A DNA stretch of 64,000 nucleotides from JBCAXA01 sp038534295 (lineage in GTDB: Bacteria > Pseudomonadota > Gammaproteobacteria > Steroidobacterales > Woeseiaceae), in contig JBCAXA010000001.1 in NCBI GenBank assembly GCA_038534295.1, positions 1,240,001 to 1,304,000 on the forward strand. The letters run 5' to 3'. This document shows positions 32,055 to 40,774 of the stretch, in pieces; position 1 is the stretch's first letter, and each line of letters begins with the position of its first letter. The position numbers and the translations under genes were made by a program. The notes under the pieces were generated by a model, which saw only the letters and a list, made by a program, of their open reading frames with translations, made no database searches and was not told the DNA's origin.

Positions 32055-34538
32055 CTATTCGCCAAATCGCGCTCGGACCTGGACACCGTAGACATCGCCG
32101 CGAGTACCGCCCGCAAAACCGGCTGACACGCCATTGAATTGCGAAGGGCCGAACAAGGTCAGCGGGCGCTCATCGGTAACGTTGTTGCCAAACACGGCCA
32201 CCGACCAAGTGCCGTCAGCGTCCAACAGCTCGACACGCAGATCGAGGCGCTCGACCGCGGACTGAATACCACCGAATCCGTCGTCGTCCGTATTGCGCGG
32301 GTCGTAGCGATCGCTGACGTCGTACTCGTCGGAGTAATTTAAGTTGCCGCTAAGCGCTAACTGAAGATTTTGCGAAACTGCAACGGTGTAACGCGCCCCG
32401 ACGTTGAACGTAAAGTCCGGCGCGAATAGTAGCGGGAAGCCGGCTCGATCGGTGGTGCCGCCGGTACCGTTCGGATCGGCCGGGTTGGGCGGACCGAAAT
32501 AGCAATCGACACCGCCCTGCCCTTGCTCGAACTGCGAGCATTGCGCACCTGGGAAGCTGTCGTATTCGGCGTCGAGGAAGGATCCGGAGAATGTAATCGT
32601 GAGATTCTCGGTCGCCAGAAATTCGCCGTCGAACTCGAGACCCGTCGACGTAGCCTCTGCGGCGTTCTCCACGTTGAAGCTATTGGTAGCGACGTCGAAT
32701 GACGAGACCTGCAGATCGTTGAATTCAGTGTTGAAAAGGTTAGCGTTGAGACGAAGCCGAGAGTCGAACAACAGCGACTTGAATCCCAACTCGACGCTGG
32801 TCGACTCCTCGTCGTCAAACAGAAAAGCGCCCTGCTGGCTGGCAATACCGCGCAGAACTTGCGACAGACCGCCGGCCTTGAAGGCATCCGTGTAAGTAAG
32901 GAACCACATGACCGAATCGTTCTGGTCCCATTCGAACGCTACTTGTCCGCCGAGGTCGTCGGTATCGATAGAGCCCAACTCGCAGACGTTTTGGACGAAC
33001 CCGTCACCGTTTCCGTCGTCGTCACAAACGAACGGATCGGCGGACGCCGCCATGAAGGGTGCCGTCGCTCCGGCTGCGTTAAACGGCGCCGACGATACGA
33101 ACGCACCGCCTTCCTTTTCGACATCCGAATAACGCAGACCAATAGTCGTACGGAACGAATCGGAGAAGTTGCCGGTGAATGACGCAAACAAAGATGTCCA
33201 CGTGTCGTCCGAGCGCCACTGGCCGCGATTGATGGTTTCCACCGGAGCGCCAAACTGCAGTGCAAACGTCGTTAGTGTGTCGTTCAGCGTCGCTGTTTCT
33301 GTGTCCTGGTAGTAAAAGCCAATCATGTAATCGAGAAAGCCATCGAACGCGGGTTCATTGGAAGCCAGGCGAATCTCGTGGCTGGTTTGCTCATATGTTT
33401 CCGTCAGCTGCGGATGAATCTCGGCAAACGGTGTCGATCCGATGTCTGCCGCGCCTTGGAAATCGTACTCGCTGAGCGCCGAGATCCCCGACAGCGTTGC
33501 AGCACCGAAGTCGTAGTTCCACGTTAAAGCGACAAGATCCGTTTCGGTAAGCCGGGTTGTGTCCAGGAACTGCGGGTTGGTTATTGGGATGCTTCCAGCC
33601 GGCGTCGCCGGTATCGTGCCTTGTGCGGCACCGCCTGCAGACGTTTGACCGTCGTAGGTCCACTCGACCCGATCACCGAATGAATTTGTCGCTGCCTGGC
33701 AAAAAATCGGGAACGGCGGCCCGGGTACTGGCGTGGTATCACAGCCAACCAATTCTGCGGGCGTTCCTTCCTGCTCAGACGTTCCGGTCTCGTAGCGGAG
33801 CTCAACGTCGAATTGCGGAGTAACGTCCCAGTTCGCCGTGACGCGAACCAAGTCGGTTTGCAGTCCAACCCAGTCTTCGCCGGTGAAGGAATTGGTCATC
33901 CAACCGTCCATGTCGGTATAGCGGCCGGCAAGCCGCACGCCGAACGTTTCCGAAAACGGAATCGTGACACCGCCAATAATGCCGACCTCACCGTCGGACG
34001 CATAGGTCAAGTCAACGTTTGCGTCGAACTCACCGCGGCCATCTCTTGTTGTGATATTCAGTGCACCGGCAACGGCGCTCTGACCGAAGAAGACCGGCTG
34101 CGGACCGCGCAACACTTCGACCTGCGCAATGTCCGTGAGCGGCGCAATCGCTTGGCGGCCGCGACCGATATAGATCCCGTCAGTGAATGTCGCTACGGAT
34201 TGTTCAAAACCGGCGTTGCCTTGACTGGTACCAATACCGCGAATGTTGAGTGTGTTACCGGTTAGGCCTTCGGTGATAAACAAGTTCGGCACGAGATGGT
34301 CGAGGTCATCGAGTCGCACGACGTTTTGCTCGACCAGCGTGTCGCCGGTCACCGCCTGAATGGATAGAGAAACGTCCTGCAAACTCTCTTCGCGTTTCTC
34401 AGCAGTAACGGTAATAACCTCAATCGCGAGGTCGTCATCGCCCGCATTGGACGACTGGCCGTTCACGTTCGTGGCGAACAGAAATGCGGTGAATGCGGTG
34501 CCCACCAAGGCAACGCGGTTAGATTGCTTGAAGCTCAT
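32055..34538 (-). CDS. TonB-dependent receptor
   Basis: An 827-residue outer-membrane receptor. The signal peptide ends near NVNGQ (about residue 28), the TonB-box-like IEVITVTAEKREESLQDV follows, then a plug domain with NTLNIRGIGTSQGNAGFEQSVATFTDGIYIGR and VEVLRGPQPVFFGQSAVAGALNITT. The barrel ends GVQVRARFGE. This is the FecA/IroN-like class common in sphingomonads and marine gammaproteobacteria, often for aromatic or sulfated small molecules rather than polysaccharides. ATG at 34538 has GAAGG before it; the upstream open frame to 34595 is rejected. It is divergent from the sulfatase gene, which suggests a shared regulon for uptake of a sulfate ester. Confidence 0.9.
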   Translation of the reverse strand: MSFKQSNRVALVGTAFTAFLFATNVNGQSSNAGDDDLAIEVITVTAEKREESLQDVSLSIQAVTGDTLVEQNVVRLDDLDHLVPNLFITEGLTGNTLNIRGIGTSQGNAGFEQSVATFTDGIYIGRGRQAIAPLTDIAQVEVLRGPQPVFFGQSAVAGALNITTRDGRGEFDANVDLTYASDGEVGIIGGVTIPFSETFGVRLAGRYTDMDGWMTNSFTGEDWVGLQTDLVRVTANWDVTPQFDVELRYETGTSEQEGTPAELVGCDTTPVPGPPFPIFCQAATNSFGDRVEWTYDGQTSAGGAAQGTIPATPAGSIPITNPQFLDTTRLTETDLVALTWNYDFGAATLSGISALSEYDFQGAADIGSTPFAEIHPQLTETYEQTSHEIRLASNEPAFDGFLDYMIGFYYQDTETATLNDTLTTFALQFGAPVETINRGQWRSDDTWTSLFASFTGNFSDSFRTTIGLRYSDVEKEGGAFVSSAPFNAAGATAPFMAASADPFVCDDDGNGDGFVQNVCELGSIDTDDLGGQVAFEWDQNDSVMWFLTYTDAFKAGGLSQVLRGIASQQGAFLFDDEESTSVELGFKSLLFDSRLRLNANLFNTEFNDLQVSSFDVATNSFNVENAAEATSTGLEFDGEFLATENLTITFSGSFLDAEYDSFPGAQCSQFEQGQGGVDCYFGPPNPADPNGTGGTTDRAGFPLLFAPDFTFNVGARYTVAVSQNLQLALSGNLNYSDEYDVSDRYDPRNTDDDGFGGIQSAVERLDLRVELLDADGTWSVAVFGNNVTDERPLTLFGPSQFNGVSAGFAGGTRGDVYGVQVRARFGE

Positions 34539-34950
34539 GTGACCTTCCCCCCTCACAGTGCGATCACTAGCAACACAGTTAGCCAGCGCTGACAACTGCG
34601 TAGTTACAGCGTGCCTTTATCGGTCTCGCCGACCAACACCAATTGCTGCGTAAGCCATGAAGAGCTAGCTATAGGGGATGCATATTTGGCTTAAAGCGAC
34701 GCATCAATCACTGTAACATTTGGCCTCAATACGATGAATTCGAAAAGTGTGCTAGCCGCTGTTTTTATAGATTATTTTAAGCATCCTGCAATCACCTTCG
34801 ACACTCAGGCTGCGCAGCGCATTTATCGCTCTTGGCTTCACGTTTCACGATACTTAATAGAATTACAGGTGCAGCACATTGGCTCGGCATGACGCTTTTG
34901 CGGCGTAGCTAACACAACATCTCAACGTGCACTTACTGGGGGAGCACCCA
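34539..34950. other. 412-bp divergent promoter region between the TonB receptor and sulfatase genes
   Basis: The middle part (about 34660-34870) is clearly more AT-rich than the surrounding genes. It contains TAGCTATAG at 34666-34674, a motif also found near the LysR regulator at 52979. No ORF in it looks real. Confidence 0.6.
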
Positions 34951-36435
34951 ATGAGAGAAACGAGTAGAACTCTTCGCAACGCAGCCATCCGAGTCTCGGT
35001 CGGATGTGTCGCGCTGTTCATTGCGGGTTGCGGCGATAGAGGCGATTCCGCGGACGTCGAAGCGGTCGCTAACGAGCAAGTCCCACCCAATTTCCTGATT
35101 CTGATCGGCGACGATATGGGCAAGGAAACCCTCAGCTGCTACGACGTCAGCTCATCACCGGCTCGCACTCCAAACATCAACGAACTGTGTGCGAACGGTG
35201 TCGTGTTCGATAGCTTTTGGACTCAGCCGTTTTGCTCCCCGACGCGGGCTACGATTCTGACGGGCCAGTACAGTGCGTCAAACAGCGTTCGCTACCCGGT
35301 AATGCCAAATCTGGAGTCGACCATTGCGCAGCCAGAAAAAGCGGCCGACGCGAATCCCGAACTGCGCATCATGAAACCGGAAGACATCCTAAAAGTCGTT
35401 CCAGAGGAAGCGTTTCGCGCAAGCCGCGGTTTGAAGATCGGTCAGCAGACGCTGCCAGGCGTTTTGAAGGCACTCAACCCGCAGTATGTAACTGGAGCGT
35501 TCGGGAAGTGGCATCTTGCCGATCCGGTGAATGGCGGCGTCGAGCACCCGACGCGGGCCGGTTTCGATGAATATGACGGCGTGATTGACGGCACGATGAT
35601 CAGTCACTTTGCGTGGAAACAGGTTACTGACGGCGTTGAACGGCCGGCAACCGGCTACACGACCAGCCGCATTGTCGACGACACACAACAATGGATCAGC
35701 GCGCAAGAGCAACCGTGGTTTGCTTGGGTTGCCTTTACGACGCCGCACGATCCCTACCATTTGCCGCCGTTGACACTGCTGAGCGAAGAATCGGCCGCGC
35801 TGGATGGGGAGGCCGTCAGAGTCGGCCCGGACAATCCGTATTTCCGCGCCGCCATTGAGGCAATGGACACTGAGATCGGTCGACTGCTGGCATCGATTCC
35901 GGCAGACGAACTGGCAAACACCTACGTTTTGTTCATCAGCGACAATGGCTCGCCCCGCGACGTCGCCAGCGCACCGTACTCCAAGCAAAAAGTCAAAGGC
36001 ACGGTGTACCAGGGCGGCATTGATATGCCTTTCATCGTGGTCGGTCCGGGTATCGAGCCAGGTCGCTACCCACACCTCGCGAACTCCACCGATATCTTCG
36101 CCAGCGTGCTCGAGTTAGCTGGTGTCGATACCGATACATCCGACTTCAGCGATGTCGGCGACGACTCGGTTAGCTTTGCACCGGGGCTGCTCAAAAAATC
36201 GGACCAGTCACCTCGTGACTGGATTTACGCGGACGGCAGCCTCATGGAAAGCGTTCCGATCGACCGCGCTATTCGAAACACCCGCTACAAACTCGCCAAC
36301 ATCAAGGGTGCGGAGTTCTTTTTTGACCTCGAGGAAGACCCGTTTGAAACCATCAATCTGCTGGACGCTGAGCTGAGCGCCGCACAGACAACGGAGTACG
36401 AATCCTTGCGCGCAACCCTCGAGCAATTTCAGTAG
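34951..36435 (+). CDS. Type I (formylglycine) sulfatase, lipoprotein
   Basis: A 494-residue sulfatase. The signal ends in the lipobox LFIAGC (Cys27). Metal-binding ILIGDDMG is near residue 50, the formylglycine signature CSPTRATILTG is at Cys95, and GKWHL and the later metal-site SDNGSP follow, so all core motifs are intact. It should hydrolyse a sulfate ester in the periplasm once its Cys is matured. ATG at 34951 follows GGGGGAG; a GTG 24 bp upstream is less likely. Three bases separate its stop from the arylsulfotransferase-like gene, so both are in one operon with the MFS. Arylsulfatase versus glycan sulfatase cannot be told from sequence; the neighbours favour aryl sulfates. Confidence 0.92.
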   Translation: MRETSRTLRNAAIRVSVGCVALFIAGCGDRGDSADVEAVANEQVPPNFLILIGDDMGKETLSCYDVSSSPARTPNINELCANGVVFDSFWTQPFCSPTRATILTGQYSASNSVRYPVMPNLESTIAQPEKAADANPELRIMKPEDILKVVPEEAFRASRGLKIGQQTLPGVLKALNPQYVTGAFGKWHLADPVNGGVEHPTRAGFDEYDGVIDGTMISHFAWKQVTDGVERPATGYTTSRIVDDTQQWISAQEQPWFAWVAFTTPHDPYHLPPLTLLSEESAALDGEAVRVGPDNPYFRAAIEAMDTEIGRLLASIPADELANTYVLFISDNGSPRDVASAPYSKQKVKGTVYQGGIDMPFIVVGPGIEPGRYPHLANSTDIFASVLELAGVDTDTSDFSDVGDDSVSFAPGLLKKSDQSPRDWIYADGSLMESVPIDRAIRNTRYKLANIKGAEFFFDLEEDPFETINLLDAELSAAQTTEYESLRATLEQFQ

Positions 36436-36438
36436 CAG

Positions 36439-37851
36439 GTGCCGATCGTGCCGTACGGATTTCCCACGATCAGCCCAACGGTCTATTGTCGCGGCGTGCT
36501 GCTTGCTGCAGCGCTGACAACCTCCATTGGTTGCCAGCTGTCGGTCGATCAAATCGACTCAGACACAGCGACGACCATAACTGCGTCGGTTCGAGATGCA
36601 GCATCGATCTATCCCGGATATTTGCTCTGGCATCGCTCGGATGAATTGAAGCAAGACGTCGACAACGCGACGATCCTCGCCGATGCCTCCGGCAACGTCA
36701 TACACGTCTGGCCCAGCACGCTGACTGGCGGCGGGACCCCAGCTTACTTGTTGCCCGACGGGATGCTCGCGCGCACCGGCACCAAAGATATTCCGTATGC
36801 ACGGCTCGGCCCGGTGGCGTCGGTTGACACATTGCAGATAGTAGGCAAGGACGGCAACGTCGTTTGGGAAGCGTCGGCTCGAGCCATGGGCGAGCTCTAC
36901 TTCCATCACGATTTCGAACCGCTGCCCAACGGCAATATTCTGGTCACCACCTATCGGGCGATTCCCGCCGCCGAAGCGCTGGCGCTTGGTTGGGACCCGC
37001 TGGGGGCCGAGCAGGTCTGGACCGACGGCGTATTCGAAATCAAACCTGATCTCGCAACCGGAGGCGCAAGCGTCATTTGGTCATGGGAGGTCGTCGATCA
37101 CCTGATTCAGGACAAATTTCCAGACCGCAGCAACTACGGTGTCGTCGCCGATCATCCGGATCGGATCGATCCAAACTTTCCGACCAACTACGCACCGCGC
37201 AACACGGTTCGCCAGCACATCAATTCCGTCGACTACAACGCCGAGCTTGGGCAGATCCTGATCAGCTCGTTCATCTACAACGAGATCTGGATCGTCGATC
37301 GAAATACGACGCGACGACAAGCGCGGGGCGAACGCGGGGGCCTGTTGTACAGGTACGGCAATCCAGCCGCGTATGACCACGGGTCTGCGGACTCGCGTGT
37401 TTTCTTAAAACAGCACGATGCCAACTGGATCGACCCTGGCCTTCCGGGCGCCGGCAATGTGCTCGTTCACAACAACAACACAGAACTGCAACTGCGCCGG
37501 CCTAACGATGGCATTGTCGATGAGTCGCCGGTGCTGAACAACAAAGGATCGAGTGAGGTCGTCGAGCTGAGTTTGCCGCTAAGTGCTGACGGCACCTACG
37601 ATCGCGATGCCGACGCACCCTATGCCGCCGACACCGTTTGGCGCTGGCAATCGCCGGAGTACTTCGCCGACTTTCAGGGCGGTGCCAGACGTCTGCCAAA
37701 CGGCTCCACACTGCTGACAGACACCACCGATCATCTGGTCGTTGAACTGACAACAGACTCGTCGATCAGCGTGACGTACTCGAGCGATGCACCGGTCTAC
37801 AAAGCGTTCAAGTACAGCCGCGCCGAAGTTGCGCCGCTGATCGATGATTAG
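36439..37851 (+). CDS. Arylsulfotransferase (ASST)-family lipoprotein
   Basis: A 470-residue protein in the arylsulfotransferase-like propeller family, which moves sulfate between phenols without PAPS. A signal peptide ends in TSIGC (probable lipobox). The body contains YPGYLLWHRSDELKQDVDNATILADASG, YFHHDFEPLPNGNILVTTY, RQHINSVDYNAELGQILISSFIYNEIWIVD and QHDANWIDP, with several His that could match the catalytic His of ASST; I cannot assign it exactly. A GTG start at 36439 (alternative GTG at 36448) sits 3 bp after the sulfatase stop. Pairing with a sulfatase suggests turnover of phenyl sulfates in the periplasm; a non-catalytic binding role is possible. Confidence 0.78.
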   Translation: MPIVPYGFPTISPTVYCRGVLLAAALTTSIGCQLSVDQIDSDTATTITASVRDAASIYPGYLLWHRSDELKQDVDNATILADASGNVIHVWPSTLTGGGTPAYLLPDGMLARTGTKDIPYARLGPVASVDTLQIVGKDGNVVWEASARAMGELYFHHDFEPLPNGNILVTTYRAIPAAEALALGWDPLGAEQVWTDGVFEIKPDLATGGASVIWSWEVVDHLIQDKFPDRSNYGVVADHPDRIDPNFPTNYAPRNTVRQHINSVDYNAELGQILISSFIYNEIWIVDRNTTRRQARGERGGLLYRYGNPAAYDHGSADSRVFLKQHDANWIDPGLPGAGNVLVHNNNTELQLRRPNDGIVDESPVLNNKGSSEVVELSLPLSADGTYDRDADAPYAADTVWRWQSPEYFADFQGGARRLPNGSTLLTDTTDHLVVELTTDSSISVTYSSDAPVYKAFKYSRAEVAPLIDD

Positions 37852-37857
37852 GCGTCG

Positions 37858-39093
37858 ATGAGCGTCAACGCCAGCGAATTCAAACACGGTTGGCCGACAC
37901 TGCTGGCCGCGATGGTCGGCACGATGTGCGGCGTCCAAACCTTGACCGCCTACACGCAAGGGTTTTTGGTCGAACCGGTCACAGCTGAGTTCGGCTGGAG
38001 TCGGGCACAGTTTTTTTTGAGCTTTTCGGTTCTTCAGCTCGCTGCCGTCGTCACCGCACCGGTGGTTGGCGGAATAGCGGAGCGTTACGGCTTGAAGCTG
38101 ATCGGCATCATCGGTCTGATCGGTCACGCGGTTGGGTATTGGGTCCTGTCGTACGGCAACGGCTCTTTGGCCGTTTTCTATGGCTCGTTTGTGCTGCTCG
38201 CCGTGTTGTCCGCCGGCTCGTTACCGATCATATGGACGACGGCGATCAATCAATGGTTCGATCGCAACCGTGGCACGGCCATTGGAATCACAATGGCCGG
38301 GACCGGGCTCGGCGCTTTTCTGCTGCCGCCAATCGTCGTTTACGCCAGCGACAGTTTTGGTTGGCGTTTCGCCTATCAGGCCCTGGGCACCGGCGCACTC
38401 ATCCTGGCCTTGCCAATTGTACTTGCCCTGTTTCAGCCGCGGACCGGTCGGACGGCCACGACTGCAGCGTCCTCGCCGCCGACCAGCTGGGGTCTGACGC
38501 GACGTGAAGCGTTCGCCACTAAGCAGTTTTGGATCCTCGGCGCGGTCCTTTTTACGACCGTGTTGGTCGTCGGTGGCATGCTGTCAAACTTCCCGCTCAT
38601 CATGGCGGAGGAAGGGCTAAGCAGACAGCAGATCGCACCGATTGCAGCGGTCATGGGCATCACCGTTATCGTCGGGCGCGTGACGGTAGGTGTATTGGCG
38701 GACCGCTTTTGGGCGCCCGCAATTGGTATCGTGGTGTTCTCAGTCATGGGCTGCGGCATCTTGAGCTTGGCGCTCATGGACGGCGTCACGATACCGGTCG
38801 CGTTCGTCATCGCCGTGACCATAGGCTTTGCCGCCGGCGCCGAGCTCGATCTGCTGATTTACCTATCGAGCAAGTACTTTGGGGTGCGCCACTTTGCCGC
38901 CGTCTTCGGTGCTGTGTTTGTGTTCTTCACAATCGGCGCCGGCATTGCCGGCCCGGTCTTTGGCGCAATTTCTCAGAGCATCGGCAGTTACACGCCGCTG
39001 TTGTACGCGTCCGTCGGCGTACTAGTCGTCTCAGTGCTGCTATTCCTTGCATTGGGGGCGTACCCACATGACAACCAGACTACTGACAACTAG
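37858..39093 (+). CDS. MFS transporter, monocarboxylate/aromatic acid type (paralogue of 41994-43217)
   Basis: A 411-residue carrier with about 12 membrane segments. It begins SEFKHGWPTLLAAMVGTMCGVQTLTAYTQGFLVEPVTAEFGW and contains MAGTGLGAFLLPPIV in TM4-5 and GFAAGAELDLLIYLSSKYFGVRHFAAVFG in the C-terminal half. The second MFS in this window matches it throughout, so they are paralogues. The family (oxalate/formate and monocarboxylate porters) moves small organic acids. It starts 6 bp after the ASST stop and ends the sulfatase-ASST-MFS operon, so it probably imports the desulfated product. Confidence 0.88.
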   Translation: MSVNASEFKHGWPTLLAAMVGTMCGVQTLTAYTQGFLVEPVTAEFGWSRAQFFLSFSVLQLAAVVTAPVVGGIAERYGLKLIGIIGLIGHAVGYWVLSYGNGSLAVFYGSFVLLAVLSAGSLPIIWTTAINQWFDRNRGTAIGITMAGTGLGAFLLPPIVVYASDSFGWRFAYQALGTGALILALPIVLALFQPRTGRTATTAASSPPTSWGLTRREAFATKQFWILGAVLFTTVLVVGGMLSNFPLIMAEEGLSRQQIAPIAAVMGITVIVGRVTVGVLADRFWAPAIGIVVFSVMGCGILSLALMDGVTIPVAFVIAVTIGFAAGAELDLLIYLSSKYFGVRHFAAVFGAVFVFFTIGAGIAGPVFGAISQSIGSYTPLLYASVGVLVVSVLLFLALGAYPHDNQTTDN

Positions 39094-39113
39094 CGCCCGG
39101 TCGCGCAGCTCGG

Positions 39114-39557
39114 TCAAGCGCCCGGTTTTGGGATGACACCTGCGACCCAAGCAGCTTCGATGGCCTTCCACGTTGGCGGTGACGTCACCCAAACCAGCCG
39201 ACAGCCGGAATCGGAACGGAACATCACCATTTGCTTAGCCGGCAAGTGAGCGACATCGCCCTCGTTGACTCTCGTCTCGACACCGTCGATCGTTATGACG
39301 ATCTCGCCGGAGACGATGAACAGGACTTCATCGAACATGAGCGGTATCGGCTTGTTGGTCTTTTGGCCTGGCTCCCAAGTGCCAACGCCAACGCCCATCG
39401 CTGGGCTGTCGTCGACTAGCACGGCGCTCAGGTTCCTATCGATTTTGTCTTTCTCGCGAAAAAAGTCTTTCAATCCCTCGTCTGAGACTTTTTCCGCCAT
39501 GACCGAACCGATCGGACCGACCTCGACATCCTTGGGGCTAAAAACGGTGACAGACAC
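39114..39557 (-). CDS. Small cupin-domain protein
   Basis: A 147-residue single-domain cupin. The barrel runs about residues 45-130: GVGTWEPGQKTNKPIPLMFDEVLFIVSGEIVITIDGVETRVNEGDVAHLPAKQMV. His is largely missing from the usual first ligand set. It resembles ethanolamine-utilisation-type (EutQ-like) cupins. The GTG at 39557 has AGGAGG directly upstream in the 11-bp gap after the P450 stop, so it is co-expressed with the P450. A longer frame to 39731 lies inside the P450 gene and is rejected. Function unknown; possibly an accessory for the P450 substrate or product. Confidence 0.75.
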   Translation of the reverse strand: MSVTVFSPKDVEVGPIGSVMAEKVSDEGLKDFFREKDKIDRNLSAVLVDDSPAMGVGVGTWEPGQKTNKPIPLMFDEVLFIVSGEIVITIDGVETRVNEGDVAHLPAKQMVMFRSDSGCRLVWVTSPPTWKAIEAAWVAGVIPKPGA

Positions 39558-39568
39558 AGGGTCCTCCT

Positions 39569-40759
39569 TTAGGCATTGAGCTCGACCGGCAGCGACAGTA
39601 GTCCGTGCAGCATTAGATTGGTCCCGAACTTCGGCTCGTGTCCGGCGACCAACTGCATGTTTGGGAATGCATCGAACAACGCCGTGATTGCCAATCGCGT
39701 CTCCAGCTTGGCAAGGTGGTTGCCCAGGCAATAGCGAATCCCGCGGCCGAACCCGAGGTGTGGCGTGCGTGCCTTGCGATCGACGATGAACTTGTCGGCA
39801 TCGCTGTAGATGCTTTCGTCGCGATTTGCCGATGCATTGCCGAGAAACACCATATCGTTCGCTTTCATTGTGACACCGTGCAAGGTGTAGTCGTTGACCA
39901 AACGCCGCCCTATGACGTGAGAGACACCGTTGAAACGCACCGTCTCGTCAACGACTCGCGCCGCAATCGACGGATCACTCTTAAATTTCTCGAGTTCCTC
40001 GGGATGCGTGAGTAGTGAATGAATGCACTTGCCGATAAGCGAGAGGGTGGTTTCATGACCACCGATGTATAGCTGCACGGCCTGCGTCAAGAGCTCTTTC
40101 TCGTGCATAACGCCACTGTCGACGGCATCTTTGAGCAATGAGAGCACGGTGTCGTCGCCATGCGGCTTCAAATTGCCCCTCTCGAACAGTGCGTCAAGAT
40201 AAGCGCCGATTGCCCGGGCCGTTGCGCCGCCCTCTTCCTTCTGCACGTCCGTCTGCATGGGCTGCAGCGCTTCGGCAAGTTTTGGCGCCCATTCGTGAAA
40301 CAGCACGTAGTCTTGCTTCGGCAGACCCATGATCATCGACAGCACATCGATCGGCACCGTATAAGCAAACTCTTTTTCGATATCGATGATTTGCTTGCCG
40401 GACTGGCGGACTCCGTCGATTGCTTTGTCGACAATCTCCTGCACGGCGCCCTCGAGCTTGTTGACTTGCGCTGGCATGAAAAAGTTGGCTACGACCCCGC
40501 GCAGACGAGCGTGATCGGGATCGTCCATAAACAGCGACGACAGCGCGTGTTTTACGTCCGGATGCCACGCTTCGGTAATCGGCATGTTCTCGACCGAAAA
40601 ATTCTCGTTGTCGGCTAGAATGTTCTTAACGTCGACGTGTCGGGAGACAAACCAGGTCTTTATTGGCTGGATAAAATGGACGGGCTCTTTTTCCCGGAGC
40701 TCTGCGTAAGTCGCGAAGACGTCTTCAAAAAAGCCGGGGCTCAGCATCGGTGCGGCCAT
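39569..40759 (-). CDS. Cytochrome P450 (bacterial class I type)
   Basis: A 396-residue soluble P450. The I-helix oxygen-activation motif is YIGGHETTLSLIG, the K-helix ExxR is in VVDETVRFNG, and the heme loop LGFGRGIRYCLGNHLAK carries the Cys ligand. ATG at 40759 has GGAGGAA about 8 bp before it. It lies between a siderophore-interacting-type flavin reductase (15 bp upstream) and a cupin, with no ferredoxin in the operon. Location beside the aromatic pathway suggests hydroxylation or O-demethylation of an aromatic or related acid; this is inference. Redox partner supply is uncertain. Confidence 0.93.
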   Translation of the reverse strand: MAAPMLSPGFFEDVFATYAELREKEPVHFIQPIKTWFVSRHVDVKNILADNENFSVENMPITEAWHPDVKHALSSLFMDDPDHARLRGVVANFFMPAQVNKLEGAVQEIVDKAIDGVRQSGKQIIDIEKEFAYTVPIDVLSMIMGLPKQDYVLFHEWAPKLAEALQPMQTDVQKEEGGATARAIGAYLDALFERGNLKPHGDDTVLSLLKDAVDSGVMHEKELLTQAVQLYIGGHETTLSLIGKCIHSLLTHPEELEKFKSDPSIAARVVDETVRFNGVSHVIGRRLVNDYTLHGVTMKANDMVFLGNASANRDESIYSDADKFIVDRKARTPHLGFGRGIRYCLGNHLAKLETRLAITALFDAFPNMQLVAGHEPKFGTNLMLHGLLSLPVELNA

Positions 40760-40774
40760 GAACAAATTCCTCCG

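Noticed and set aside
39557..39731. N-terminal extension of the small cupin into the P450 gene
   Set aside because: The GTG at 39557 has a perfect AGGAGG and gives a normal cupin start; the extension would overlap the P450 gene by 54 codons.
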